Shown here: positions 1 through 8,661 of the stretch, in pieces
Position numbering within the stretch: position 1 is the stretch's first letter
Layout: every line of letters begins with the position of its first letter
Assembly (NCBI GenBank): GCA_049602715.1
Contig: JBMYRX010000027.1
Span: 1-27,032 of the forward strand
Origin: GCA-2697345 sp049602715
Lineage (GTDB): Bacteria > Pseudomonadota > Alphaproteobacteria > Rhodobacterales > Rhodobacteraceae
Reading direction: 5' to 3'
DNA: 27,032 nucleotides
Position numbers and translations under genes: made by a program
Notes under the pieces: generated by a model
Told to the model about the DNA's origin: nothing
The model's database searches: none
What the model saw: only the letters and a program-made list of their open reading frames with translations

Positions 1-1
1 A

Positions 2-631
2 ACTGAAAAAGGTATAACTTCACTTCAGATGGATATAAAAGTTGCAGGTATTACCCCGGAAATAATGCAAAAAGCACTCGATCAAGCTAAAGAAGGTAGA
101 CTACACATTCTTAAAGAAATGGCCAATGCCTTAACCGAAGCAAGCGACTTTTCTGTTCATGCCCCTCGAATTGAGACTATGCAGATACCTACAGAAAAAA
201 TTAGAGAAGTTATAGGTTCCGGGGGAAAAGTAATCCGAGAAATAGTTGAAGTTTCAGGTGCGAAGGTAGATATCAATGACGAGGGGGTTATAAAAATTGC
301 CTCTCCAGATGGTGAATCAATAACCAAAGCTTATGAAATGATTCACTCTATTGTAGCCGAACCTGAACAAGGTGTAATATACACAGGTACAGTTGTAAAA
401 ATTGTGGATTTTGGTGCCTTTGTAAACTTTTTTGGAAAACGGGACGGCCTCGTGCATGTATCACAAATTGAGAATCGTCGATTAAAACATCCCTCAGATG
501 TTTTAAAAGAAGGTCAAGAAGTGAAAGTTAAACTTTTAGGATTCGACGATAGAGGTAAAGTTCGTCTATCTATGAAAGTGGTTGATCAGGAAACTGGAGA
601 AGAAATAATCGAAGATACTACTAAAGATTAA
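2..631 (+). CDS. pnp: Polyribonucleotide nucleotidyltransferase (PNPase), C-terminal part
   Basis: This is the 3' end of pnp; the reading frame is open from the left edge, so the start lies outside the window. PNPase degrades RNA 3' to 5' by phosphorolysis and is a core part of the RNA degradosome. Visible are the end of the second RNase PH-like core (TSLQMDIKVAGITPEIM), then a KH domain with the GSGGK loop (near codons 63-67 counted from the first visible Met at 29), and an S1 RNA-binding domain (GVIYTGTVVKIVDFGAFV). The tail after S1 is short and acidic, ending EEIIEDTTKD. The order core-KH-S1 is diagnostic for bacterial PNPase. A hairpin follows the stop within 10 bases. Confidence 0.97.
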   Translation, partial: TEKGITSLQMDIKVAGITPEIMQKALDQAKEGRLHILKEMANALTEASDFSVHAPRIETMQIPTEKIREVIGSGGKVIREIVEVSGAKVDINDEGVIKIASPDGESITKAYEMIHSIVAEPEQGVIYTGTVVKIVDFGAFVNFFGKRDGLVHVSQIENRRLKHPSDVLKEGQEVKVKLLGFDDRGKVRLSMKVVDQETGEEIIEDTTKD

Positions 632-636
632 ATAAT

Positions 637-666
637 AGCGTGATACCTTTAAAAGGGTATCACGCT
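637..666 (+). terminator. Hairpin just after pnp
   Basis: An 11-bp perfect stem (AGCGTGATACC at 637-647 pairs with 656-666), extendable by one G-U and one A-U pair over a small loop. It begins 6 bases after the pnp stop. The bases after it (GTCTGATATTTG) are not a true T run, so it may act as a weak terminator or as a 3'-end stabiliser against exonucleases rather than a classical intrinsic terminator. Confidence 0.6.
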
Positions 667-683
667 GTCTGATATTTGAAAAT

Positions 684-687
684 AAGG
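684..687 (+). promoter_or_regulatory. Shine-Dalgarno AAGG that decides the FkbM start
   Basis: AAGG lies 6 bases before TTG 694 and 9 bases before GTG 697. The in-frame TTG at 676 has no purine-rich site before it, so translation more likely begins at 694 or 697. Confidence 0.45.
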
Positions 688-696
688 TATCTATTG

Positions 697-1458
697 GTGT
701 CTTCATTACTTACAAAAATTCGGGATCTCAAAAGACAGTATTTCGCTAGGAAATACGTCGAAAAATATGGTGATAAATTTCTTATAAATGGGCTAGAGGT
801 TATTATACCAAAAACAGTCAGCCCCAATATTCGCTACCTACTAGCTAAAGGTAGGCCATATGAAGTAGACGAAATAGAATTAGTCAGCTCTGTTCTTCGG
901 CAGGGAAATAGTGTCTTAGAGTTGGGAGGCTCACTTGGGCTTCTATCACGAGTAATAAGAAATAAAATTGGGCCCTTAGCACAACATCTTATCGTTGAAG
1001 CTGATCCAAATTTAATTAGTATATGTCGTAAAAACGCTATTATAGATTCTGAAAAGGGTAGGACTAAGGTTTTACATCGTGTTGTGGCTTATTCTAGAGA
1101 ACAATCAATCGCTTTTGAGGTTAGTGAAACCGCCCATAGCGGAAAAATAGCAGATAAAAATGCAAAAAATACTATACTGGTTGGCGCTATAACGCTGAGT
1201 CATCTCCTCGAAAAAATGTCAGAAAAGAAAGAACTTGTTTTAGTTTCAGATATCGAAGGGGCCGAATATGAAATGTTTCAAACCGAGCCGAGAGAGACCT
1301 TTTGTAAACTATCAAAGGTAATAGTAGAAATTCACCCAAAACAATTTATGACTTTGGGAAAATCAGAAGAAGGATTTTTAAAAATTCTTAGGGAAAAAGG
1401 GCTTTCAATAATAAAACGAAGAGAGAATGTTCTTTTATTGGAATGTCCCACTAAATAG
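697..1458 (+). CDS. FkbM-family SAM-dependent methyltransferase
   Basis: The frame is open from TTG 676 and could start at 676 (260 aa), 694 or 697; I chose GTG 697 from the AAGG at 684-687. The protein has a Rossmann-type SAM site (SVLELGGSLGLLSRVI, about residues 72-87), an acidic strand end (LIVEADP) and the family-typical LVSDIEGAEYEMF motif near residues 183-194. FkbM-type enzymes are O-methyltransferases acting on sugars, polyketides or other small molecules; the substrate cannot be read from the sequence. It lies behind the pnp hairpin and converges on rluA, with no pathway partners near it. No signal peptide or membrane segment is seen. Family assignment is good, substrate unknown. 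Confidence 0.85.
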   Translation: MSSLLTKIRDLKRQYFARKYVEKYGDKFLINGLEVIIPKTVSPNIRYLLAKGRPYEVDEIELVSSVLRQGNSVLELGGSLGLLSRVIRNKIGPLAQHLIVEADPNLISICRKNAIIDSEKGRTKVLHRVVAYSREQSIAFEVSETAHSGKIADKNAKNTILVGAITLSHLLEKMSEKKELVLVSDIEGAEYEMFQTEPRETFCKLSKVIVEIHPKQFMTLGKSEEGFLKILREKGLSIIKRRENVLLLECPTK

Positions 1459-1620
1459 TCTCAATTTTGTAACTGATCACACAATGTAACTTAGTCAAAT
1501 CTCATGTCACGATACAGGAAAAAAAAGTAATATTTTCTATCAAAAAAATATTTTAGGTCGCCATAAAATGGTTAGCACGTCATGAAGATTAAAGTATAGT
1601 ATCCGAATTTAAATAAGTTT
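1459..1620. other. AT-rich convergent intergenic region
   Basis: A 162-base spacer between the ends of the FkbM gene (plus) and rluA (minus). It holds A and T runs and a repeated AATATTTT, but no hairpin followed by a T run on either strand and no open frame that I can support. Confidence 0.5.
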
Positions 1621-2268
1621 CTAAAAAGGACAAAGCGCTTTAAATTGAACTCCTTTTCCTCCATTTGGATGATTAAAACGCAAGCTTTCTGCATGTAACA
1701 TTAGTCTTGGGAAATCCGCAACCTTTCCAGTTGCATAAAAAGGATCACCTAAAATTGGATGTCCTATCTCTTTCATATGCACTCTAAGCTGATGAGATCT
1801 ACCTGTTTTCGGTCTTAATTTAACACGCGTACCGACCTTATTATAACGTTGAACTTTCCATTCCGTAATTGCCTCTTTACCAAATTCGTGATCAACATGT
1901 TGTATTGGGCGGTTTGGCCAATCAACAATTAATGGTAAGTTTATGAGCCCCATTTTTTCTTCTACCTTTCCCCAAACATCCGCTACATAGGTCTTCTTTA
2001 CCTGTCTTTTCTCGAATTGAAGACTTATATGACGTTGTGAGAATTTTGTTAAAGCAAAAATAATCAACCCTGATGTATCTCTATCTAGCCTATGAACCAA
2101 AAGAACGTCTGGAAATATAAGTTTTAGGCGTTCTATTAGGCAATCTGATAAGTGCATTCCTTTACCTGGTACTGATAAGAGCCCGGACGGTTTATTCACT
2201 ATCACAAATTCTGCATCCTCATAGATAATATCTAACGGATCCAATGGTGGTTTGTAGATGTTACTCAT
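1621..2268 (-). CDS. rluA: RluA-type pseudouridine synthase
   Basis: Converts uridine to pseudouridine in RNA; E. coli RluA acts on 23S rRNA U746 and on position 32 of some tRNAs. At 215 aa it matches RluA in length and has no N-terminal S4 domain, unlike RluC, RluD or RluB. Diagnostic stretches are NKPSGLLSVPG (residues 25-35), the catalytic HRLDRDTSG with Asp62, LPLIVDWPNRP, and KTGRSHQLRVHM followed by GHPILGDPFYA. These resemble E. coli RluA closely from memory, including the FKA-x-x-x-F end. The start is 45 bases downstream of the oxidoreductase stop, so it may be read through from the betaine operon, but it has no functional tie to it. Target positions are inferred from the family. Confidence 0.93.
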   Translation of the reverse strand: MSNIYKPPLDPLDIIYEDAEFVIVNKPSGLLSVPGKGMHLSDCLIERLKLIFPDVLLVHRLDRDTSGLIIFALTKFSQRHISLQFEKRQVKKTYVADVWGKVEEKMGLINLPLIVDWPNRPIQHVDHEFGKEAITEWKVQRYNKVGTRVKLRPKTGRSHQLRVHMKEIGHPILGDPFYATGKVADFPRLMLHAESLRFNHPNGGKGVQFKALCPF

Positions 2269-2313
2269 TTACTCTATTAATCATTGAATATACTATCTGA
2301 CTTTAAGCTAAGT

Positions 2314-4758
2314 CTAAACTTTCAGCAACTTAGAAGAAGGGTCATACATTGGCCTTATAGACGCCTCAGCTGATACTTTCGTACCCGCTACATCTATCTG
2401 ATAAGAAGATTCTAAAAGCTGTTCTATTTTCTCACCCTTGCATGGAACATAACCCAAACCAACCGCTGCTTTAAAATGATGGCCATAGGCGCCAGATGAA
2501 AGATATCCAACAACCTCTCCATCTCTTAATATCGGTTCATTATGGTATAACAATGGCTCTACGTCATTCAGTCTAAATTGCAGTAGCCTTTTTTCTAATC
2601 CATTTTCTTTTTTTCTAATTACGGCTTCTTTACCGATAAAACTGGCTTTCTCTATGTTAACTGCAAACCCCAGACCCGCTTCAAGAATATGATCTTCACA
2701 AGTAATATCATGACCAAAATGCCGATAGGCTTTTTCAATTCGGCAACTATCCATAACATGCATGCCACAAAGCCTTGCGTTAAGTTTTTGTCCAGCCTCC
2801 CATAAAACCTCAAAAATATGTCCACACTGATCCGCTGATATATATATTTCCCAACCGAGTTCTCCAACATATGAAACACGATGTGCCCTCGCAAGACCTA
2901 ACCCTATCTCTATTTCCTGACAGGTCCCAAACGGGTTAGACTTATTAGAAAAATCAGCAGACGAAATAGATGACAATAGGGACCTCGAGTTAGGTCCCAT
3001 TACGGCCAAAACCCCCTCTCCGGACGTGACATCAGTAAGTACCACTTGGAAATTTTTTATATGACGACGCAACCATGTTTGATCTGCCAACCTTGTCGCC
3101 GCTGGGGTAACAATAAGATACCCCGTCTCAGATAGGCGGGTAATTGTAACATCAGCTTCAATACCTCCATTAATGTTCAGAAATTGTGCATAAACAATTC
3201 TTCCAATATCTACGGAACAATTTGCGCCTGTCATATTATTTAAAAATCTCTCAGCGTCGGGTCCCTCAACTCGTATTTTTCCAAATGATGACATATCATA
3301 AATCCCAATATTATTTCTTATCGAGTGATGCTCTTCGGCGACATTATTAAACCAATTCTGCCTTTTCCATGAATATCTATAAAAATGATCCTCACCTTCT
3401 TTGGCAAACCAATTAGCTCTTTCCCAGCCAGCAGCTTCTCCCATAACAGCACCAAACTTTAATAGGTTCTCATGAAAAGGTGTTCTTCTAATTCCCCTAC
3501 TTGTATTTTTTTGTAAAAACGGGAAATGGTCTGCGTATAGAAGGCCAAGTGTTTCTTTGGATCTCTCAAATAAATACTTTTTATTTCCCTGGAACGCTTG
3601 CATACGCGAAATATCTACATCTCCAAGATCAAAAGGCTTTGAACCAGAATCCATCCACTCCGCTAGAGCCATTCCAGCTCCACCGGCAGACTGAATTCCT
3701 ACCGAATTAAATCCAGCTGCAACCCATACATTATCCATCTCTGGGGCAAGACCAAGGTGATATGCATTATCCGGGGTAAAGCTCTCAGGCCCATTAAAAA
3801 ATGTATGTATGCCGGCTTCCGAAAGAGCTGGGAATCTATTACATGCCGCCTCTAAAATAGGTTCAAAATGATCAAAATCGCTAGGGAGTTCATCAAACTC
3901 AAAGTTTTTTGGAATTCCGTTCATTCCCCAAGGTTTAGATACTGGCTCAAAAGCCCCTAACAATATTTTTCCTGCGTCTTCCTTATAGTATGCGCATTCG
4001 TCTGGTACTCTAAGGACTGGAAGCTCGCTCAGGTTAGGAATAGCCTCGGTTACAATGTAAAAATGCTCACACGCATGTAATGGTACATTGGTACCCAATA
4101 TTCGGCCGACATGATGCCCCCACATACCAGCACAATTAACGACATGGTCACATTGAATTATACCCCTCTCACCGTTACTATCCCACCTAAGGCTTGTAAT
4201 TCTTTCATCATTTTTGTTTGCCGCTATAACCTCAACATTTTCTTCAATAAATACACCCTTTTGGCGTGCGCCTTTTGCCAAAGATAAAGCTATATTTGTC
4301 GGATCTCCCTGACCATCTTTATCCAAGTACACCCCTGCCAACACGTCTGTTGTATTTAAATAGGGGTATCTGTCTTTGACTTCATGAGTGGTTATTTCTT
4401 CAATCTCAACACCAAAAGCTCGAGCCATAGCAGCTTGCCTAAAAATTTCTTCTTTTCTTTCTTCCGTCAATGCTACCGTTATAGAACCACACCTCTTAAA
4501 TCCGGTTGCTAGGCCAGTCTCTGCCTCTAATTGACCATAAAGTTCCTGGCTATATTTTGCTAACTTTGTCATATTTGACGTGGCTCTAAGTTGGGCAATC
4601 AACCCAGCAGCATGCCACGTGGTTCCTGATGTTAACTTCTTTCGCTCTAATAAAACTATGTCCTTCCATCCCAGTTTAGCTAGATGATAAGCCACAGAGC
4701 AACCTATAATTCCTCCACCTATTATTACTACTCGCGCTCTATCAGGTATTTTTCCCAT
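2314..4758 (-). CDS. FAD-dependent oxidoreductase with GcvT domain (dimethylglycine/sarcosine dehydrogenase-like), copy 1
   Basis: An 814-aa two-part enzyme of the dimethylglycine/sarcosine dehydrogenase family. The N-terminal half is a DAO-type FAD domain: GGGIIG dinucleotide motif at residues 14-19, and TWHAAG with His49, the residue that aligns with the covalently flavinylated histidine of this family. The C-terminal half (from about residue 430) is a GcvT/aminomethyltransferase-like folate domain, with YVGELGWEIY and a typical GcvT C-terminal barrel. Such enzymes demethylate N-methyl glycines and hand the methyl carbon to tetrahydrofolate. It is the last gene of a trio; its ATG shares one base with the stop of the methyltransferase (TAATG at 4758), implying translational coupling. 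Whether it uses dimethylglycine, sarcosine or another N-methyl amine cannot be told. Confidence 0.9.
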   Translation of the reverse strand: MGKIPDRARVVIIGGGIIGCSVAYHLAKLGWKDIVLLERKKLTSGTTWHAAGLIAQLRATSNMTKLAKYSQELYGQLEAETGLATGFKRCGSITVALTEERKEEIFRQAAMARAFGVEIEEITTHEVKDRYPYLNTTDVLAGVYLDKDGQGDPTNIALSLAKGARQKGVFIEENVEVIAANKNDERITSLRWDSNGERGIIQCDHVVNCAGMWGHHVGRILGTNVPLHACEHFYIVTEAIPNLSELPVLRVPDECAYYKEDAGKILLGAFEPVSKPWGMNGIPKNFEFDELPSDFDHFEPILEAACNRFPALSEAGIHTFFNGPESFTPDNAYHLGLAPEMDNVWVAAGFNSVGIQSAGGAGMALAEWMDSGSKPFDLGDVDISRMQAFQGNKKYLFERSKETLGLLYADHFPFLQKNTSRGIRRTPFHENLLKFGAVMGEAAGWERANWFAKEGEDHFYRYSWKRQNWFNNVAEEHHSIRNNIGIYDMSSFGKIRVEGPDAERFLNNMTGANCSVDIGRIVYAQFLNINGGIEADVTITRLSETGYLIVTPAATRLADQTWLRRHIKNFQVVLTDVTSGEGVLAVMGPNSRSLLSSISSADFSNKSNPFGTCQEIEIGLGLARAHRVSYVGELGWEIYISADQCGHIFEVLWEAGQKLNARLCGMHVMDSCRIEKAYRHFGHDITCEDHILEAGLGFAVNIEKASFIGKEAVIRKKENGLEKRLLQFRLNDVEPLLYHNEPILRDGEVVGYLSSGAYGHHFKAAVGLGYVPCKGEKIEQLLESSYQIDVAGTKVSAEASIRPMYDPSSKLLKV

Positions 4759-5639
4759 TACTTCAGCCCTTTAAATCTTTTAGCTAACTCTCCAATGTGC
4801 TCAGGTCCAACCTCACAGCAACCACCTATAATAGTAGCCCCTAAATCAACCCAAGTTGAGACAAAATCAGCATATTTTTCTGGGGTAAGGTCCTCCCGGA
4901 CAGGTAACAGATCAACCGTTGAACCTGATGTTTTATATTCACTTACAATTTCTAAGAAACCGTTGGCATAAGCGCCAAAAGGTAAGCCAAAATGCTTCAA
5001 CGAAGATAGACCACTGCTTATCGCTTCTGGTGTAGAACAATTAAGTAAGATTGCAGAAGGAGTATACTTATCTATTAGACGTGAGATCGAACTTAGATCT
5101 TCCCCTGATCTAAGCTTTGTTCCATCTTGATCAGCTACCGAAAATGCTATCCAAAATGGTTTAGCTTGGCGTGAAGCTGCTGTTAATGCACCTATCCCCT
5201 GATCAATTGATGACACAGTTTCAATCAAAAAAAGATCGACTAATGATTCTTGTATATGGATAATTTCTTCATAGAGTTTGATCGCTTCCTCTTCTCGAAC
5301 TGGTGATTCAGCATTATATGACCATCCTAAAGGTCCCAGCGAGCCGGCAATTAGGCCTTGTCCAAAGTTATTTCTGGATTCATTTGCAACCTCGCATGCG
5401 ATCTGATGTAATAATTCGAAGTCTGCAATTTTTCCAGCCCTCAAAAGCCTATCACGATGAATGGCGTATGTGTTTGTCGTACAAATATCAGCTCCAGCGA
5501 CAAAGTAATCATTATGGACTTGTTTCAAAATCTCTGGATGGTCAATCATCAACTGAGTGGCCCATAATGACGTTGGACTATCAGAACTCCGTTTCAGAAG
5601 CTCCTGGCCCATTCCTCCATCCAGTAATGTAATCGTCAC
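4758..5639 (-). CDS. Homocysteine S-methyltransferase family protein (probable betaine-homocysteine methyltransferase)
   Basis: A 293-aa zinc-dependent methyltransferase of the BHMT/MmuM family (Pfam Hcy S-methyltransferase). It starts with the family motif LLDGGMGQEL and keeps all three zinc cysteines: Cys201 in LLNCSTPEA and Cys274-Cys275 in IIGGCCEVGP. The reaction moves a methyl group to homocysteine, making methionine. The donor (betaine, S-methylmethionine or DMSP-like sulfonium) is not fixed by the motifs. The context is strong: it overlaps the upstream oxidoreductase by 4 nt (5636-5639, ATGA type) and the downstream one by 1 nt. Two N-methylglycine-oxidising enzymes on either side point to glycine betaine as donor, giving dimethylglycine. 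Family is firm, donor is inference. Confidence 0.9.
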   Translation of the reverse strand: MTITLLDGGMGQELLKRSSDSPTSLWATQLMIDHPEILKQVHNDYFVAGADICTTNTYAIHRDRLLRAGKIADFELLHQIACEVANESRNNFGQGLIAGSLGPLGWSYNAESPVREEEAIKLYEEIIHIQESLVDLFLIETVSSIDQGIGALTAASRQAKPFWIAFSVADQDGTKLRSGEDLSSISRLIDKYTPSAILLNCSTPEAISSGLSSLKHFGLPFGAYANGFLEIVSEYKTSGSTVDLLPVREDLTPEKYADFVSTWVDLGATIIGGCCEVGPEHIGELAKRFKGLK

Positions 5640-8077
5640 AATCTCAGCCGATCATTATTTGGATCCCATAAAGGCTTATCTTCTTGCACAGTGGCCCCAT
5701 ATCTCTTTCCATAAATTTCAACTTCCAACTTTTGACCAGGTTCATTTAACCCTGATTTTACCATTCCCAAAGCTATCGCTTGGTTAACCCGATAACCCCA
5801 TGCTCCCGAGGTAGTTTCTCCAACAGCACTTGAACCATTCCAAATCGTTGACATATAAGGCGTATCATAGACATCATTATCGATAACAAGAGTAACAAAC
5901 CTTTTTTTAGCGCCTCTCTGTTTTTCTTTCATCAGCTCGCCTTTTCCACAAAAGTCTTGTGGTTTGTCAAATTTGATGAATCTATCTAAGCCACCTTCTA
6001 TAAGTGTATAATCTGTTGTCAGGTCACCCTTCCAAGCTCGGTATCCTTTTTCTATTCTTAGAGAGTCCAAAGCATACATACCAAAAGGTTTCGCACCATT
6101 TTCTATAGCTGAGTCATAAACTTTATGGACGTATTCATTCTTTAGATGAATCTCCCATCCCAACTCACCGGCAAACGAAACTCTAATTACAAGCGCTTCG
6201 ACACCAGAAACTACAACTGTCTGATGGGTCAACCATTCTTTATCAAGATCGGCATTAGAAATTTTCGCTAGAACATTCCTAGACTGCGGACCAGTAATTA
6301 TTAAAGTATCTATTTTATCAGTATCATCAATAATCTTTATCTTACTTGAAAGCCTTTCCGCTAATAAGTCTTTATCATGCCATTGCGCAGCTGCTGCTGT
6401 AATTAAAATAAAATCATCTTCTGCGAGTCTAACGCACGACATCTCCGTAACTATCCGGCCCCTATTATCTGAAATGTAAATTAGATTCATACGACCTATT
6501 TTTGGTATAGATCCTGTACATAGTGACCTTATTTCCTCCGCAACTCCGATACCATTTAATCGGAATCGGGAAAAACCAGGTAGATCCAGGATTCCACAAC
6601 CGTCCCTTACGTTTTTACACTCTTCTTTAACTCTTTTTTCCCAGGGGCCGAATCTTTCCCAAGTTTCACATGCCTCTAAAGAGGTGTCATCCCCCGGCTT
6701 CGAAAACCAATTTGCTCTTTCCCAACCATTGTATGCGCCCATCACACCACCCAGTGCTTTAATCGTATCGTGGATGGGTGATAATTTTTTATCCCTTCCC
6801 TCTGGCCATTCATAATTCGGATAATGCATTGCATATTCATGACCATAGATTTCTATGGCTTTTTTTAAAGAGTAATCACTATCCGCGTATGAGGTATAAC
6901 GTCTTGGATCTACGGCCCACATGTCCCATTCAGTTTGACCTTCAGTGATCCATTCAGCTAACACTTTCCCTGCTCCACCAGCTTGAGTTATCCCAAAGGT
7001 AAAGACACATGCTTCATAAGCATTTTTTACGCCAGGCATTGGCCCTATCAAAGGAAGGCCATCTGGCGCATATGGGATTGGTCCGTTTATTACTCTACCA
7101 ACACCGGACGTTCCTAGGATAGGAACACGCGCCATTGCATCTTCAATGTACCACTCCAGTCTTTCCAAATCATCTGGATAGAGCTGAAAACTGAAATCCT
7201 CTGGCATTGGGTCATCAGGAGTTACCCAATGCGCCTTACAGTTTCTTTCGTAGGGGCCAAGATTTAACCCAAATTTCTCTTGTCTCAAATAGTAACTACT
7301 ATCCACATCCCTTAATAAGGGGAGTTTTCCATTATTTTTTGTCCAGTCTTCCAGTTCTTTTATTGGCTCTGTCAAAAAATACTGATGGGACATTGTTGCC
7401 ATTGGAACTGTTCTTCCTCCATAGGGTTTAAACCATTCACCAACTCTTTGAGCATAGTAACCAGCGGCATTAACAACCTTTTCACACCTAATATTACCTT
7501 TATTGGTATGTACAATCCATTCATCACCAGCTCTTGAAATACCTGTAGCCGGAGTAAACCTCAAAATTTTCCCACCCATCTGCCTTGCACCCTTAGCCAA
7601 AGCCTGAGTTAGCTGTGCCGGGTCAATATCTCCATCATTTGGATCATATAAACCACCCACCAAGTCGTGGGTTTCTAAAAAAGGATAGATATCCTTCATT
7701 TCAGAGATTTGCATAATCTCTAGGTTCATCCCTTGATATTTACCCATACCCCTGGATCTTTCAAACTCTTTGACACGATTAAACGAATGCGCTAATCTTA
7801 GAGATCCAGTCACGTGGTAATTCATAGGGTAATCGACTTCTTTTTCTAAACCGCGATAAAGTTCTAAAGAATATCTCTGCATATTCATGATAGCCCAGGA
7901 CGTACTAAACGAGGGGCAGTTTCCAGCCGCATGCCATGTGGAACCAGCAGTTAGTTCATTCTTTTCTAGGAGGACACAATCTTTCCACCCAAACTTACCA
8001 AGGTGATATAAAACCGAAGCTCCAACAACACCCCCTCCAATTACTACCACCCTAGCTGTTGTTGGAAAATCTGTCAT
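5636..8077 (-). CDS. FAD-dependent oxidoreductase with GcvT domain (dimethylglycine/sarcosine dehydrogenase-like), copy 2
   Basis: An 813-aa paralogue of the oxidoreductase at 2314-4758, with the same layout: FAD motif GGGVVG at residues 14-19, TWHAAG with flavin-linking His49, then a C-terminal GcvT-type folate domain (SFAGELGWEIH). It differs after the histidine: here HAAGNCPSFSTSW, in the other copy HAAGLIAQLRATS. The segment LYDPNDGDIDPAQL resembles eukaryotic DMGDH more than the other copy's DGQGDP. First gene of the trio: a clear AAAGG precedes the ATG by about 9 bases, and its stop overlaps the methyltransferase start. Predicted to oxidise an N-methylglycine and pass the one-carbon unit to folate. 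Exact substrate unresolved. Confidence 0.9.
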   Translation of the reverse strand: MTDFPTTARVVVIGGGVVGASVLYHLGKFGWKDCVLLEKNELTAGSTWHAAGNCPSFSTSWAIMNMQRYSLELYRGLEKEVDYPMNYHVTGSLRLAHSFNRVKEFERSRGMGKYQGMNLEIMQISEMKDIYPFLETHDLVGGLYDPNDGDIDPAQLTQALAKGARQMGGKILRFTPATGISRAGDEWIVHTNKGNIRCEKVVNAAGYYAQRVGEWFKPYGGRTVPMATMSHQYFLTEPIKELEDWTKNNGKLPLLRDVDSSYYLRQEKFGLNLGPYERNCKAHWVTPDDPMPEDFSFQLYPDDLERLEWYIEDAMARVPILGTSGVGRVINGPIPYAPDGLPLIGPMPGVKNAYEACVFTFGITQAGGAGKVLAEWITEGQTEWDMWAVDPRRYTSYADSDYSLKKAIEIYGHEYAMHYPNYEWPEGRDKKLSPIHDTIKALGGVMGAYNGWERANWFSKPGDDTSLEACETWERFGPWEKRVKEECKNVRDGCGILDLPGFSRFRLNGIGVAEEIRSLCTGSIPKIGRMNLIYISDNRGRIVTEMSCVRLAEDDFILITAAAAQWHDKDLLAERLSSKIKIIDDTDKIDTLIITGPQSRNVLAKISNADLDKEWLTHQTVVVSGVEALVIRVSFAGELGWEIHLKNEYVHKVYDSAIENGAKPFGMYALDSLRIEKGYRAWKGDLTTDYTLIEGGLDRFIKFDKPQDFCGKGELMKEKQRGAKKRFVTLVIDNDVYDTPYMSTIWNGSSAVGETTSGAWGYRVNQAIALGMVKSGLNEPGQKLEVEIYGKRYGATVQEDKPLWDPNNDRLRL

Positions 8078-8211
8078 CTTTTTAACCTTTGTCTAATATT
8101 ATTATGTCAAAACTATCTTTGGTAATATGAAAAATTTAAGCTAGCTTTTATAATCATATTTATTTTAACCATTACTTTTAAAATTTGAAGCTTCTTTATA
8201 AAAAGCGAAGT
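8078..8211 (-). other. Leader/intergenic region before the betaine-type operon
   Basis: 134 AT-rich bases between msrC and the first oxidoreductase gene, both on the minus strand. A TTGACA occurs, but too near the ATG to serve as a -35 box with a -10 box before the start codon. A GAAGCTTC palindrome lies at 8188-8195. I see no clear terminator and no riboswitch that I can name. Confidence 0.4.
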
Positions 8212-8661
8212 TTAAAATCTAAATACGGCATCTAATATCTTCTCTATATGCTCTGCGTCATAGTCTGAAAAAGCATCTTCTTGATCGCTATCAATATCAA
8301 AAACACCAATAAGTTGGCTTTTTTTATTCCAAACCGGAATAACCAACTCTGACCTGGTACTACTGCTACAAGCTATATGGTTCGGATAATTTAATACATT
8401 AGGGACTAATTGGATCTTACCTGTTTTAGCGGCAGTCCCACACACTCCTTTTGAGAAAGGGATTATCAAGCAACCATGTTGCCCTTGATAGGGTCCAATT
8501 TTTAGTAGTTCAGGTGAAACTACCCTATAAAACCCTGTCCAATCAAAACGATCATCAGACCAATGAAGCTCACACGCAACAGTCGCCATCTTGGCAATTT
8601 CATCACTCTCTCCACTAGTTAAACTTAATATAGTTTTACTCAACTCTTTATAATTTATCAC
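8212..8661 (-). CDS. msrC: Free methionine-(R)-sulfoxide reductase (fRMsr, GAF domain)
   Basis: A 149-aa GAF-fold enzyme that reduces free L-methionine-(R)-sulfoxide to methionine, using thioredoxin. Visible signatures are FDWTGFYRV, GPYQGQHGCLIIPFSKGVCGTAA and NHIACSSSTRSE. The three family cysteines are Cys64, Cys74 and Cys98; the 10- and 24-residue spacing equals that of E. coli fRMsr (Cys84, Cys94, Cys118), so the active site is intact. The start is GTG at 8661, with a GAGAAG stretch a few bases upstream; no better in-frame ATG is seen. It lies 134 bases upstream of a methionine-making operon on the same strand, which suits a methionine-salvage role, and is divergent from the gamma-glutamyltransferase gene. 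Confidence 0.93.
   Translation of the reverse strand: MINYKELSKTILSLTSGESDEIAKMATVACELHWSDDRFDWTGFYRVVSPELLKIGPYQGQHGCLIIPFSKGVCGTAAKTGKIQLVPNVLNYPNHIACSSSTRSELVIPVWNKKSQLIGVFDIDSDQEDAFSDYDAEHIEKILDAVFRF

Noticed and set aside
8078..8211. Possible SAM-II or SAM-V riboswitch before the methionine-related operon
   Set aside because: Looked for because such elements occur upstream of these genes in marine alphaproteobacteria. I could not find a GC-rich first stem followed by a GCTAAAAAGG-like pseudoknot strand. A covariance-model search of this region would settle it; a significant hit would overturn the rejection.
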